Below are positions 25,468-34,376 of a stretch of DNA of 43,577 nt, piece after piece. Positions within the stretch are counted from its first letter, which is position 1, and every line of letters starts with the position of its first letter. The stretch is from Bacteroidales bacterium (GTDB lineage: Bacteria; Bacteroidota; Bacteroidia; Bacteroidales; UBA7960): the NCBI GenBank assembly GCA_003552075.1, contig PUOJ01000007.1, forward strand, positions 1 through 43,577. The letters run 5' to 3'. Made by a program: the position numbers and the translations under genes. The notes beneath the pieces are model-generated. The model had not been told where the DNA came from, made no database searches, and was given only the letters and a program-made list of their open reading frames with translations.

Positions 25468-26016
25468 ATGGATCGTTTGGAAAAGACATTGAAGGAAAGC
25501 GGGGGCATCTACGCTGGAATGGCAAAGTCCATTGCCTCCAGACTGATCGACGTGCGTAAGGAGGGAATTAAAAACAGCTTGAATGGTTTTCAGAATCAGG
25601 CTCACCGGCTGGAGGAAGTGGCCTGTATAAGAGGGGTCCGTTTTATTAATGACAGCAAGGCAACGAATGTGAACGCAGCCTGGTTTGCTCTTGAAAGCCA
25701 GGACAAACCAATAATCTGGATTGCCGGAGGCAGGGATTCAGGTCATGATTATTCATCCCTCCTGCCACTGGTGGCAAAAAAGGTTAAGGCATTGATATGC
25801 CTGTCAGCAGATGGCTCAAACCTGGTCAGTCAAATGCAGGAAGCCATGGCATGCATTTACCATGTGAGGTTTATGGAGGCAGCTGTAAATACGGCATATA
25901 GGCTGGCAGACCCGGGAGACAACGTGTTGCTGTCACCCGCATGCCCGAGTTTTGACTTGTTTGAAAATTATGCTGACAGGGGAAATCAGTTCAAAGCACA
26001 CGTATATGCATTATAA
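25468..26016 (+). CDS. murD: N-terminally truncated MurD: C-terminal ligase domain only
   Basis: This 182-aa ORF aligns with only the last part of MurD (UDP-MurNAc-L-alanine:D-glutamate ligase, usually 440-450 aa). It starts near the YNSMAA region (here IYAGMAKSIASRL) and keeps HRLEEV, the NDSKATNVNA motif and SPACPSFDLFENYADRG. The UDP-sugar-binding Rossmann domain and the ATPase domain, roughly 265 residues with the GSNGKT loop, are absent. The usual GGxDKGxDY motif reads GGRDSGHDY, losing the lysine equivalent to E. coli Lys348 that contacts D-Glu. It lies at the normal murD position, after an unexplained 211-bp gap. It cannot be a working ligase alone. It may be a decaying remnant, a retained domain, or an assembly deletion. 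Confidence 0.88.
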   Translation: MDRLEKTLKESGGIYAGMAKSIASRLIDVRKEGIKNSLNGFQNQAHRLEEVACIRGVRFINDSKATNVNAAWFALESQDKPIIWIAGGRDSGHDYSSLLPLVAKKVKALICLSADGSNLVSQMQEAMACIYHVRFMEAAVNTAYRLADPGDNVLLSPACPSFDLFENYADRGNQFKAHVYAL

Positions 26017-26027
26017 TAAGCCACATG

Positions 26028-26052
26028 GCTGGTCACAAATAGGCTGACCAGC
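26028..26052 (+). other. Hairpin between the murD remnant and ftsW
   Basis: A perfect 8-bp stem GCTGGTCA / TGACCAGC with a 9-nt loop sits in the 61-bp gap. No T-tract follows, so it is not a standard terminator; it may protect or process the mRNA. Confidence 0.5.
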
Positions 26053-26077
26053 AGGCAGCAAATCCGGAACAGAAGAA

Positions 26078-27265
26078 ATGCAGAAAATATGGACAAATTT
26101 TAAAGGTGATCGCACCATCTGGGTGATGGTAGGTTTCTTGTATATCATTTCCATCCTGGCGGTATACAGTTCAACAGGGTCTCTGGCTTATCGCCTTCAG
26201 GCTGGCAATGCGGAGTATTATCTTATCAAACATGCCATCATCATCGGTTTTGGACTTGCTTTGATGTATCTTGCACATAAAGTCAGGTATCCATATTACT
26301 CGCGCATTTCACAGCTTGCCTTGTTTATAGCCATCCCCCTGCTACTATTTACCTTGTTCAGGGGCACAAATATCCATGAAGCATACCGTTGGATCACGCT
26401 GCCAGTAATTCAAATCACGTTTCAGAGTTCTGATTTCGCCAAGTTTGCGCTGGTGATGTACCTCGCGCGCATCCTCACGCGCAAACAGGATTACATCAAA
26501 GACTTTCGGGCCGCGGTTTTACCTGCCGTAATACCCGTGCTGCTGGTTTGTGCCTTGATTTTGCCGGCCAACTTTTCCACGGCGGCCATCCTTTTCACCA
26601 CATGCATTGTGCTGATGTTCATTGCCAGGGTCAGGGTACGCTACATCATGTCTCTGATTGGCATCGGCGTGGTGGGTGCTGCACTCTTTATAGCCATCAT
26701 GATGGCTTTGCCGGAAAAAGGCCGGACGCTGACCTGGCAAAACAGGGTCAATACATTCATTAACCAGGAACAAGGCGACACCTACCAGGCAGACCAGGCG
26801 AAGATCGCGATAGCCAGCGGTGGAATCATCGGCAAGTTGCCGGGCAACTCCACCCAAAGAAACTATCTGCCCCAGGCCTATTCTGATTTCATTTATGCCA
26901 TCATCATCGAAGAGTATGGGCTGATAGGTGGCTTTATGGTATTGCTGTTTTACCTGGTTATTCTATACCGTGGAATAAAGATTGCGCACAAAAGCCCCGG
27001 CACGTTCGGGGCATTACTGGCTGCGGGACTCAGTTTTGGCCTTGTCTTTCAGGCCATGGTCAACATGGCGGTGGCAGTGAACCTCTTACCCATCACAGGG
27101 CAACCCCTTCCCCTGGTCAGCATGGGAGGAACATCCCTTTGGTTTACCAGCCTGTCACTGGGCATCATCCTCAGTGTAAGCCGGGCATCTGCAAATGAAG
27201 AAACAGGAAACCAGGAGCATCCTGAGATGCCACATGAGGCTGTTCAGGAACAGCTGTCGCAGTAA
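26078..27265 (+). CDS. ftsW: Septal peptidoglycan glycosyltransferase FtsW (SEDS family)
   Basis: This 395-aa multi-pass membrane protein polymerises lipid II at the septum with FtsI. SEDS signatures are seen: SSDFAKFALVMYLAR, the PANFSTAAI segment, GKLPGNSTQRNYLPQAYSDF followed by IYAIIIEEYG, and the C-terminal GQPLPLVSMGGTSLWF. The acidic cytoplasmic tail (ANEETGNQEHPEMP) is not conserved. The ftsI product is its expected partner. It follows the murD remnant by 61 bp and precedes murG by 24 bp. Confidence 0.95.
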   Translation: MQKIWTNFKGDRTIWVMVGFLYIISILAVYSSTGSLAYRLQAGNAEYYLIKHAIIIGFGLALMYLAHKVRYPYYSRISQLALFIAIPLLLFTLFRGTNIHEAYRWITLPVIQITFQSSDFAKFALVMYLARILTRKQDYIKDFRAAVLPAVIPVLLVCALILPANFSTAAILFTTCIVLMFIARVRVRYIMSLIGIGVVGAALFIAIMMALPEKGRTLTWQNRVNTFINQEQGDTYQADQAKIAIASGGIIGKLPGNSTQRNYLPQAYSDFIYAIIIEEYGLIGGFMVLLFYLVILYRGIKIAHKSPGTFGALLAAGLSFGLVFQAMVNMAVAVNLLPITGQPLPLVSMGGTSLWFTSLSLGIILSVSRASANEETGNQEHPEMPHEAVQEQLSQ

Positions 27266-27289
27266 AAAAATACAATCAGGGTAATCGGC

Positions 27290-28426
27290 ATGCAACATAT
27301 AAAAGGCACATACAAAAACCTCAGGGTGATCATAGCCGGCGGTGGCACCGGTGGCCATGTATTTCCAGCCATTGCCATTGGTTCTGCACTGAAAAAGCAG
27401 GTTTACCAGGTGCAAATCCTGTTTGTTGGAGCAAAAAACCGCATGGAAATGCAACAAGTGCCTGCTGCAGGCTTTCATATTCTCGGACTGGACATTTCAG
27501 GCATTCAGCGTAAGTTAAGCTGGAAAAACCTGTTGCTCCCCATAAAGATCATCCGCAGCCTTGCCGCATCCAAGCAGATCGTCAAACGATTCAGGCCTGA
27601 TGTAGTCATTGGGGTGGGAGGCTATGCCAGCGGCCCGCTTTTATGGGCAGCGGCAAACCAAAAAGTCCCTGTAGTCATACAGGAGCAAAACTCCTACCCG
27701 GGCATCACCAACAGAATCCTCGCAAAGAAAGCGCAAAAAATTTGCGTGGCTTTTGCTGGCATGGAAAAATATTTCCCGAAGGAAAAGATCTTTATCACTG
27801 GAAACCCAGTGCGACAGGATGTAATCAAAACCGAAGGAAAATACAACGAGGCCATGCATTATTTTGGCCTATCCGGCAACAAGCCGGTGTTGTTTGTAAC
27901 CGGTGGCAGCCTGGGTGCCGGAAGCATCAATGAAGCCTTAACCAGGCATATCCGGCTGTTCCTTGAGCACAATATTCAGGTGATCTGGCAGACCGGTACT
28001 GCTTACCTGGAGGAAGCCAGGAAAGCCATAGCCGGGTCAGATACCGGTCAGCTTTATGTAAGTGCTTTTATCGACAGGATGGATTATGCATTTGCTGCTG
28101 CAGATGTTGTTGTAAGCAGGGCTGGAGCCATCGCGGTATCCGAAATCTGCGCAGTGCGCAAACCCGCAGTGCTCATTCCTTCACCCAATGTGGCGGAAGA
28201 CCATCAAACCAAAAATGCCATGGCACTGGTGAACCATCATGCGGCTATCCTGCTTAAGGATGAACGGGCAGCATCAGAGCTGGGGCCTGTCATCCTCGAC
28301 CTGATACATGATGAATATAAAAAGCAACAGCTTAAAGAGCGGATTGCCGGGATGGCATACCGCGATGCGGCAGAGGCCATTGCCGGCGTGGCACTCAGCC
28401 TGGTAAGGAAAAACAGCAACACATAG
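27290..28426 (+). CDS. murG: UDP-GlcNAc:lipid I N-acetylglucosaminyltransferase MurG
   Basis: This 378-aa peripheral membrane GT28-family enzyme converts lipid I to lipid II on the inner face of the membrane. The N-terminal glycine loop GGGTGGHVFPA, the VGGYASGP loop and IQEQNSYPGITNR are typical. The donor-site part shows VTGGSLGAGSIN, SRAGAIAVSEI and the end of the site, PSPNVAEDHQTKNA. Length is normal. The ATG at 27290 adds nine residues (MQHIKGTYK) ahead of the first strand. Confidence 0.95.
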   Translation: MQHIKGTYKNLRVIIAGGGTGGHVFPAIAIGSALKKQVYQVQILFVGAKNRMEMQQVPAAGFHILGLDISGIQRKLSWKNLLLPIKIIRSLAASKQIVKRFRPDVVIGVGGYASGPLLWAAANQKVPVVIQEQNSYPGITNRILAKKAQKICVAFAGMEKYFPKEKIFITGNPVRQDVIKTEGKYNEAMHYFGLSGNKPVLFVTGGSLGAGSINEALTRHIRLFLEHNIQVIWQTGTAYLEEARKAIAGSDTGQLYVSAFIDRMDYAFAAADVVVSRAGAIAVSEICAVRKPAVLIPSPNVAEDHQTKNAMALVNHHAAILLKDERAASELGPVILDLIHDEYKKQQLKERIAGMAYRDAAEAIAGVALSLVRKNSNT

Positions 28427-28472
28427 ATAAATAGCCGGTTACAAAAACGGCACAAATCGTCATGACACACAG

Positions 28473-29831
28473 ATGATCAAAAACGCGACACATATATTCT
28501 TCCTTGGTATAGGCGGCATTGGAATGAGTGCACTGGCACGCTATTTCCACGACCGTGGCGTGCAGGTGTGTGGATATGACAAACAGCCGTCGGCGCTTAC
28601 GGAGCAGCTACGTAAAGAAGGCATCTCCATAACACACAGTGACGATCCCGCCACCATCAGCACCAACCCGCAACTGGTGATATATACCCCTGCAGTGCCC
28701 AAAGGCACCGCATTATACCGTCATTTTGCCAAACACCACATTCCTGTATACAAGAGATCAGAAGTGTTGGGGCTGCTTTCTGAAGAACTACCCACCATAG
28801 CGGTTGCCGGCACGCATGGCAAAACAACCATCACGGCCATGCTCACCCATATCATGAAAAGTGCGGGTATTCCATGCATGGCATTCCTTGGTGGGATATC
28901 CACAAATTACAACACGAATTATATAGGGGATACCAATGCTGCGTGGCTGATAGCAGAAGCGGATGAATTTGATCGCTCCTTTCTTAAGCTTTCACCCCAG
29001 ATAGCGCTGATCAGCTCCATTGATGCGGACCACATGGACATCTACGGCAGCCGGCATGTATTGCTGGACTCCTTCCGCCTCTTCGCAGAGCGACTTCCGG
29101 ATGATGGTACGCTGATCACCAACAAAAAGCTGACAAATACCAAAGGCTGGCACAGCAATGAGCTGCATTACCACGTGAGTGAAGAAGCCGATTATTACAT
29201 GCAAGACCACACGATCAGCGACGGACGATACCAGGCCAGGATATGTGGCAGATTATATGCTGAGGGGCTTAAAATACAACACCCCGGCTACCATAACCTG
29301 GAAAATGCGCTGGCAGCTGCAGCTTTGGCTCACCAGGCAGGCATTGAAGCACCCGGCATCATCAAAGGTCTGAATAGCTTTACCGGGGTCAAAAGACGTT
29401 TTGAGATATGCTTCCAGGATTCAAACACCGTGTATGTTGACGACTATGCCCATCACCCTGAAGAGATCAAAGCCACCATAGAAGCAGCCAGGGAGATGTG
29501 GCCCGGGAAAAAGATCACAGGCGTATTTCAGCCGCACCTTTATTCAAGGACAAGGGACCTGGCTGATGAATTTGCCCAAAGCCTGCAGGCACTTGATGAA
29601 CTGATACTTCTGGATATTTATCCGGCACGCGAAACACCCATACCCGGAATCAACAGCGGCATGTTGCTTAAAAAGGTCAACATGTCAAAAGCAATATATT
29701 GCAAAGCAGAAGATTTGTTGAATACAATCCGGGAAAGGAGCCCGGAGGTATTAATTACAATGGGTGCAGGAAACATTGACCGTTTTGCTGCTTCCATCAT
29801 CGAATTGTTTAACCAAGAGACAGCAAGTTGA
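28473..29831 (+). CDS. murC: UDP-N-acetylmuramate--L-alanine ligase MurC
   Basis: This 452-aa ligase adds L-Ala to UDP-MurNAc, the first peptide step. All domains are present: the Rossmann loop FLGIGGIGMSALA, the ATP loop AGTHGKTTITAML, EADEFDRSFL, and the C-terminal DDYAHHPEEIKATI and FQPHLYSRT signatures. It is a normal-length MurC and carries no extra ligase domain that could replace MurD. It starts 46 bp after murG and ends 24 bp before ftsQ. As in many Bacteroidota, no ddl gene follows. Confidence 0.96.
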   Translation: MIKNATHIFFLGIGGIGMSALARYFHDRGVQVCGYDKQPSALTEQLRKEGISITHSDDPATISTNPQLVIYTPAVPKGTALYRHFAKHHIPVYKRSEVLGLLSEELPTIAVAGTHGKTTITAMLTHIMKSAGIPCMAFLGGISTNYNTNYIGDTNAAWLIAEADEFDRSFLKLSPQIALISSIDADHMDIYGSRHVLLDSFRLFAERLPDDGTLITNKKLTNTKGWHSNELHYHVSEEADYYMQDHTISDGRYQARICGRLYAEGLKIQHPGYHNLENALAAAALAHQAGIEAPGIIKGLNSFTGVKRRFEICFQDSNTVYVDDYAHHPEEIKATIEAAREMWPGKKITGVFQPHLYSRTRDLADEFAQSLQALDELILLDIYPARETPIPGINSGMLLKKVNMSKAIYCKAEDLLNTIRERSPEVLITMGAGNIDRFAASIIELFNQETAS

Positions 29832-29855
29832 AAAAAAGAAGCTGGCACTCCAAAC

Positions 29856-30677
29856 ATGAGTGGCCTGCAAAATATGAGAACCATCAGGGGCATGAAGAAA
29901 AAAATTATTGAAATCATAGCAGGCGGCGCGGTGTTGGCATGCATCATGCTGATGCTGGGATTTTCCGCGTCAAGCAACATGCAAAAAACCACCGAAAAAC
30001 TTTTTATTCGCGTAGAAAGTGGAAGTGGCCAATATTTCATATCACCTGAGAATGTACGCCATATTATTGTGGAAGAAATGGATAGCCTGGAAGGCCGTAT
30101 TATTAATCAAAAAAATCTTCAAGAGATCCATGAGCTCGTAAGCAATATTCCGTGGGTCGACCATGTAGCTGTATATCGCACCATTGACGCATCTGTCCAT
30201 ATAGACATCAGACTGCTTGAACCCATGATGCGGATCGTTAACAACCAAAATCAGAGTTTTTACATCGGCTATGACGGGGAGCTCTTCCCTTTATCCGACA
30301 AATACACAGCACGCGTAATGCTTGTAAGCGGAGACATCAGCCTGTCACCAGATGAAACTGATCACCTGCAAACAGCCATTGCGCAGGATGCACATATGGG
30401 TAAGCGATTACAAGGCCTTTTTGATCTGGCACAATATATTTCAGGTGACAAGTTTTGGTGTGCCCTCATTGATCACATCTATTTACGCAGGGACGGGCAG
30501 TTTGAACTCACACCCAAGGATGGCGCACACATTATCGAATTTGGTGAAGCGAATGACATCGAGAAAAAATTGAATAAGCTCAGGCATTTTTATACCGGTG
30601 GAATCACACAGGTTGGATGGCATTACTATAGCCGGATAAATATTGCTTATGCAAACCAGGTAATTTGCAGAAAATAG
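29856..30677 (+). CDS. ftsQ: Cell-division protein FtsQ
   Basis: This bitopic protein (273 aa as drawn) has a basic stretch, one membrane helix (about 18-35 of the drawn form), and a periplasmic POTRA-like region (YFISPENVRHIIVEEM, IHELVSNIPWVDHVAVYR) followed by the FtsQ beta domain (VHIDIRLLEPMMRI). FtsQ recruits FtsL and controls FtsW-FtsI. Three ATGs are possible: 29856, 29874 and 29892. The last, MKKKIIEIIAGG, looks most like other Bacteroidota FtsQ proteins. The first is kept here as the longest frame. It lies between murC and ftsA, the usual order. Confidence 0.88.
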   Translation: MSGLQNMRTIRGMKKKIIEIIAGGAVLACIMLMLGFSASSNMQKTTEKLFIRVESGSGQYFISPENVRHIIVEEMDSLEGRIINQKNLQEIHELVSNIPWVDHVAVYRTIDASVHIDIRLLEPMMRIVNNQNQSFYIGYDGELFPLSDKYTARVMLVSGDISLSPDETDHLQTAIAQDAHMGKRLQGLFDLAQYISGDKFWCALIDHIYLRRDGQFELTPKDGAHIIEFGEANDIEKKLNKLRHFYTGGITQVGWHYYSRINIAYANQVICRK

Positions 30678-30693
30678 GTTTGGAGATGCACCG

Positions 30694-30742
30694 TGCCATG
30701 CCAAACAACATGCACACACACAACGAAAATCATTGCATGGCA
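30694..30742. repeat. 8-bp inverted repeat in the ftsQ-ftsA gap
   Basis: TGCCATGC at 30694-30701 and GCATGGCA at 30735-30742 are perfect complements separated by 33 nt. This could form a weak stem in the ftsA leader. No function is known. Confidence 0.3.
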
Positions 30743-30778
30743 AGCTCCATGTGACCAAAATATAAAAATTATTAACAC

Positions 30779-32047
30779 ATGCACTCTTCTGAAATCATTG
30801 TAGGATTAGATATCGGATCAACAAAAATAGCCTGCATCGTAGGCAGCAGAAATGAATATGGCAAGGTCGAAATTCTTGGCATGGGCAAGACCGATTCGCT
30901 CGGGGTCAACAGGGGTGTCGTCGAAAATATTCAACATACTGTAAACTCCATAGAAAAAGCCGTTTCTGATGCGGGAGAAGCGTCCGGTGTGGAGATTAAG
31001 GTCGTCAACGTAGGCATTGCGGGACAGCATATCCGGAGTTTGCAGCATCGCGGCAGCATCATGCGCAACGACATTGAGGAGGAAATCATATCTGATGACA
31101 TCCACAGCCTGATTGACAACATGTACAAATTGGCTTTGCCTCCAGGTGAAGACATTATCCATGTGATTCCACAGGAGTACATTATCGACGGGCAACAGGG
31201 CATTCGCGAGCCAATCGGAATGGCGGGCAATTGTCTTGAAGCCAATTTTCACATTATCACAGGCAAGATCGCTGCCGCAAAAAACATCAAAAAGTGTGTA
31301 AAGAAGGCTGGCCTGGAAGTGACTGATCTGATTTTGGAACCCCTGGCATCTGCAGAGGCAGTGCTTAGCCAGCAGGAGAAAGAAGCCGGTGTAGTGCTTG
31401 TTGACATAGGTGGTGGCACAACGGATATGGCCATATTCCAGGATGAGATCATACGGCACACTGCGGTGATTCCACTGGGGGGTAATGCCATCACGGAAGA
31501 CATCAAAGAAGGCTGTGCAATCATCCGTAATCAGGCCGAAGCATTGAAAAAAAGCTTTGGTTCAGCGCTGGCCAGTGAGAACAAAGATGAGGAGATCGTG
31601 TCCATTCCGGGATTAAAGGGCCGCGAGCCCAAAGAGATCTCCTTGCGAAACCTGGCGAGCATTATCCAGGCCCGCATGGAAGAGATCATAGAGCATGTTT
31701 ACTATGAGGTGAAAACCAGCGGTTATGAGAAAAAGCTTATTGCTGGAATAGTACTTACCGGGGGTGGCAGCCAATTAAAGCATGCAGCACAGCTTACGGA
31801 GTTCATCACAGGCATGGATACCCGTATTGGTTATCCTAACGAGCATCTGGCAAAATCCCTGAGTGGAGAGACAGGCAGTCCGATGCATGCAACAGGCATC
31901 GGCTTGGTGATCAAAGGATTTGAAGCCATTGAAAAGCGCAACGTGCAAAAACAAGCACCGGATAAAAAAAGTCCTCAGCGAGAAAGCTTTCTGGACAGGA
32001 TCTTTTCCAAAGGAAAGGACTTTTTTGAAAAAGACGGTGATGAATAA
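30779..32047 (+). CDS. ftsA: Cell-division protein FtsA
   Basis: This 422-aa actin-like ATPase anchors FtsZ to the membrane. The nucleotide-binding motifs are VGLDIGSTKIACIVG (phosphate 1), VLVDIGGGTTDMAIF (phosphate 2) and LTGGGSQL (adenosine). The SHS2/1C insertion follows the first motif. The end FLDRIFSKGKDFFEKDGDE is an amphipathic membrane-targeting helix. It precedes ftsZ by 48 bp, the normal pair. Confidence 0.96.
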   Translation: MHSSEIIVGLDIGSTKIACIVGSRNEYGKVEILGMGKTDSLGVNRGVVENIQHTVNSIEKAVSDAGEASGVEIKVVNVGIAGQHIRSLQHRGSIMRNDIEEEIISDDIHSLIDNMYKLALPPGEDIIHVIPQEYIIDGQQGIREPIGMAGNCLEANFHIITGKIAAAKNIKKCVKKAGLEVTDLILEPLASAEAVLSQQEKEAGVVLVDIGGGTTDMAIFQDEIIRHTAVIPLGGNAITEDIKEGCAIIRNQAEALKKSFGSALASENKDEEIVSIPGLKGREPKEISLRNLASIIQARMEEIIEHVYYEVKTSGYEKKLIAGIVLTGGGSQLKHAAQLTEFITGMDTRIGYPNEHLAKSLSGETGSPMHATGIGLVIKGFEAIEKRNVQKQAPDKKSPQRESFLDRIFSKGKDFFEKDGDE

Positions 32048-32095
32048 CCCGAGATACAATAAAAACCAATTAATCATACTAAACACCGATTAGCT

Positions 32096-33610
32096 ATGAC
32101 AAAAGACATGATCAATTTTGACCTTCCAAAAAACCAAAGCTCCATCATCAAAGTGATGGGTGTAGGCGGTGGTGGCAGCAATGCTGTCAACCACATGTTT
32201 CGTCAAGGCATAGAGGGTGTAGACTTTTTTGTATGCAACACCGATGCACAGGCATTGGAAGCGAGCCCGGTTCCAAGTAGGATCCAACTCGGTATAAGCC
32301 TTACTGAAGGCCGGGGTGCCGGGAGCATCCCTGAAGTGGGGCGCAAAGCTGCCATCGAAGATATCGACAGGATCAAGGAGGTCCTGGGCACCAATACAAA
32401 AATGCTATTTATCACAGCAGGCATGGGTGGAGGCACAGGTACAGGAGCTACGCCGATCATTGCCAGGGCATCCAAAGAGATGGGAATTCTTACCGTGGCC
32501 ATCGTCACGATCCCTTTTTCATTTGAAGGCAGGAAAAGAAAGCAGCAGGCAGAGGAGGGGATTAAAGAATTATCTGAAGGTGTCGACACCCTTTTGGTCA
32601 TATGCAATGACAGGCTGCGGGAACTCTACGGAAATCTTTCCATATCAGAAGCATTTGCCAAAGCAGACAATGTATTGACTACAGGCGCCAAGGGCATCGC
32701 AGAGATCATCACACTGACAGGCAATATCAATGTTGACTTTGCCGATGTAAGCACGGTGATGCATGAAAGCGGCGTTGCCATCATGGGAAGTGGCAATGCC
32801 GAAGGAAACGACCGGTCAATAAAAGCAATTGAATCAGCGCTTTCATCGCCTTTGCTCAATGACAATCAAATCAAAGGGGCAACAAACATCCTGCTGAACA
32901 TTACCAGTGGCAAAGAGGAAGTCCTGATGGATGAAATATCTGAGATTACAGACTACATTCAGGCGGAAGCCGGCTCATCGGCAGAGATTATTTGGGGGCT
33001 TAGCAAAGATGAAAGCCTGGAGTCCAGCATTAGTGTCACACTGGTAGCTACAGGCTTTGATGCAAAAAACAAATTGGGCGATGAGGAAAAAGAAAAGAAG
33101 GTAATGGTTCTCGATGAGGACAAGGAGCCGAATACCATGGAATGGGACGGCCCTTTTGATAAAACGGAAGAAGAAGCTCCACCTGAAGGAATGAAGTTGC
33201 GGGTGAAAAAGCGTGATCAAAAAAGCGAGTCCAAAACGGATAAACAATGGCATGCTGAACCCAAAACCGCTACAGCAGATGCGGCAGAAAAGTTCAAAGA
33301 GAACCTTTTGAGTCAAGCCAAAAAAGTCCATCAACGCGCCGAACAAGACACCCACATTTCTGAGGAAGACCTGCAACAGCAGATCAAGGAGCGGGAAGAA
33401 CGTCTCAAAAGCCTGAGCATACAGCTTAAAACGCCCGAAGGCCTTGCTGACCTGGAGAAACAGCCGGCCTATGTCCGGCGCAATGTGCATCTGAACCCCG
33501 TACCTCCAAGTAATGAAAGCCAGGTATCCCGTTTTACGCTAAAAGAAACAGGTGATAAAAAAACACAAATCAAGTCAAATAATTCATTCCTGCATGATAA
33601 TGTAGACTGA
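32096..33610 (+). CDS. ftsZ: Cell-division tubulin homolog FtsZ
   Basis: This 504-aa GTPase forms the Z-ring. The tubulin signature GGGTGTG is at residues 111-117, MGVGGGGSNAVN near the start contacts GTP, and the T7 loop NINVDFADV supplies the catalytic Asp. After the globular part (about 325 residues) comes a long charged linker rich in Lys and Glu, then the conserved tail SNNSFLHDNVD, which binds FtsA in Bacteroidota. Starts at Met1 or Met5 are both possible. It is the last dcw gene; a weak terminator and a new promoter-like box follow. Confidence 0.97.
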   Translation: MTKDMINFDLPKNQSSIIKVMGVGGGGSNAVNHMFRQGIEGVDFFVCNTDAQALEASPVPSRIQLGISLTEGRGAGSIPEVGRKAAIEDIDRIKEVLGTNTKMLFITAGMGGGTGTGATPIIARASKEMGILTVAIVTIPFSFEGRKRKQQAEEGIKELSEGVDTLLVICNDRLRELYGNLSISEAFAKADNVLTTGAKGIAEIITLTGNINVDFADVSTVMHESGVAIMGSGNAEGNDRSIKAIESALSSPLLNDNQIKGATNILLNITSGKEEVLMDEISEITDYIQAEAGSSAEIIWGLSKDESLESSISVTLVATGFDAKNKLGDEEKEKKVMVLDEDKEPNTMEWDGPFDKTEEEAPPEGMKLRVKKRDQKSESKTDKQWHAEPKTATADAAEKFKENLLSQAKKVHQRAEQDTHISEEDLQQQIKEREERLKSLSIQLKTPEGLADLEKQPAYVRRNVHLNPVPPSNESQVSRFTLKETGDKKTQIKSNNSFLHDNVD

Positions 33611-33642
33611 TGGCTTATTGTCTTTGCTTAACAAGCGCTTCT

Positions 33643-33666
33643 TTGCTTCCTGAAAGCAAGCTTTTT
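33643..33666 (+). terminator. Weak candidate terminator after ftsZ
   Basis: The 6-bp stem TTGCTT / AAGCAA with a 5-nt loop is followed by GC and five T residues. The stem is short and AT-rich, so termination is likely partial. Confidence 0.35.
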
Positions 33667-33701
33667 ATGAAGCTTTAACCTGGTCTTAACCATATTTTTA
33701 T

Positions 33702-33709
33702 TAATTTTG
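33702..33709 (+). promoter_or_regulatory. Candidate -7 element (TAATTTTG) for the FKBP gene
   Basis: A perfect TAnnTTTG match about 145 bp before the FKBP start. No clear -33 element. Confidence 0.35.
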
Positions 33710-33853
33710 TACTGTTCATTTTGACCTGGATGCTGCACGTAGCAAACAATTAGCAACTGGACAGCCAGTGGTTCTTTTTCTGCCTGATCAGACAGATTCT
33801 ATTGCTTGTTTGCTTCTTGTAAACCATCCGGAAAAAACATGGTTGAGACATTT

Positions 33854-34339
33854 ATGATAAAAACAAGTTCCATATCCAAAAAAACAATCTTGTTGATAGC
33901 CTGCATGCCCTTTCTTTTGATTGCATTGGTTTCATGCGACATTGAAAGTGACTCAGATAGAGCTGAAATCGACCGCAACAAAATACTGGATTACCTCCAG
34001 GAAAACCAAATAGAAGGCTATTATGAGCTCGAATCGGGCGTATTTGTTTACATTGATAAGCCCGGAAGCGGAGAACAGCGGCCACATGAGCAAAGCAGAG
34101 TGCAAATGATACATACAGGCTATTTTCTTGACGGAGAATTCTTTCACAATACTGGCGTTCCAGAAAATGTGAATTTGTCAAGCGTGGTCAGGGGGCTCAA
34201 ATATGGTGTCATGGAATTCCGGCGTGGCGGCACTGGTACAATCTTTGTCCCATCTGCGCTTGGCTTCGGAAGACAAACAATTGGAGACATCCCGAAAAAT
34301 TCAGTACTCATTTTTGATGTGGAAATCATCGATTTTTAG
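33854..34339 (+). CDS. FKBP-type peptidyl-prolyl isomerase lipoprotein
   Basis: From the ATG at 33854 the protein has 161 aa. A lipoprotein signal (MIKTSSISKK...LIALVSC) with lipobox cysteine near residue 28 precedes an FKBP domain. Recognisable parts are VQMIHTGYFLDGEFF (strand with the 'GxxxDGxxF' pattern), VRGLKYGVMEFRRGGTGTIFVP, LGFGRQTIG and the closing strand VLIFDVEIIDF. It would catalyse Xaa-Pro isomerisation in the periplasm. The track start at 33806 would hide the signal peptide. Gliding-associated GldI is a protein of the same type, but the sequence does not allow that assignment. Confidence 0.87.
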   Translation: MIKTSSISKKTILLIACMPFLLIALVSCDIESDSDRAEIDRNKILDYLQENQIEGYYELESGVFVYIDKPGSGEQRPHEQSRVQMIHTGYFLDGEFFHNTGVPENVNLSSVVRGLKYGVMEFRRGGTGTIFVPSALGFGRQTIGDIPKNSVLIFDVEIIDF

Positions 34340-34376
34340 TACCTTTATCTCATACGTTAAATTAATCCCCAGAGTC

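Noticed and set aside
25157-25525. Frameshift as the reason for the short murD
   Set aside because: I translated the gap in the three forward frames and read the listed reverse ORF; none gives MurD N-terminal or ATP-loop sequence, so a frameshift cannot restore the gene.
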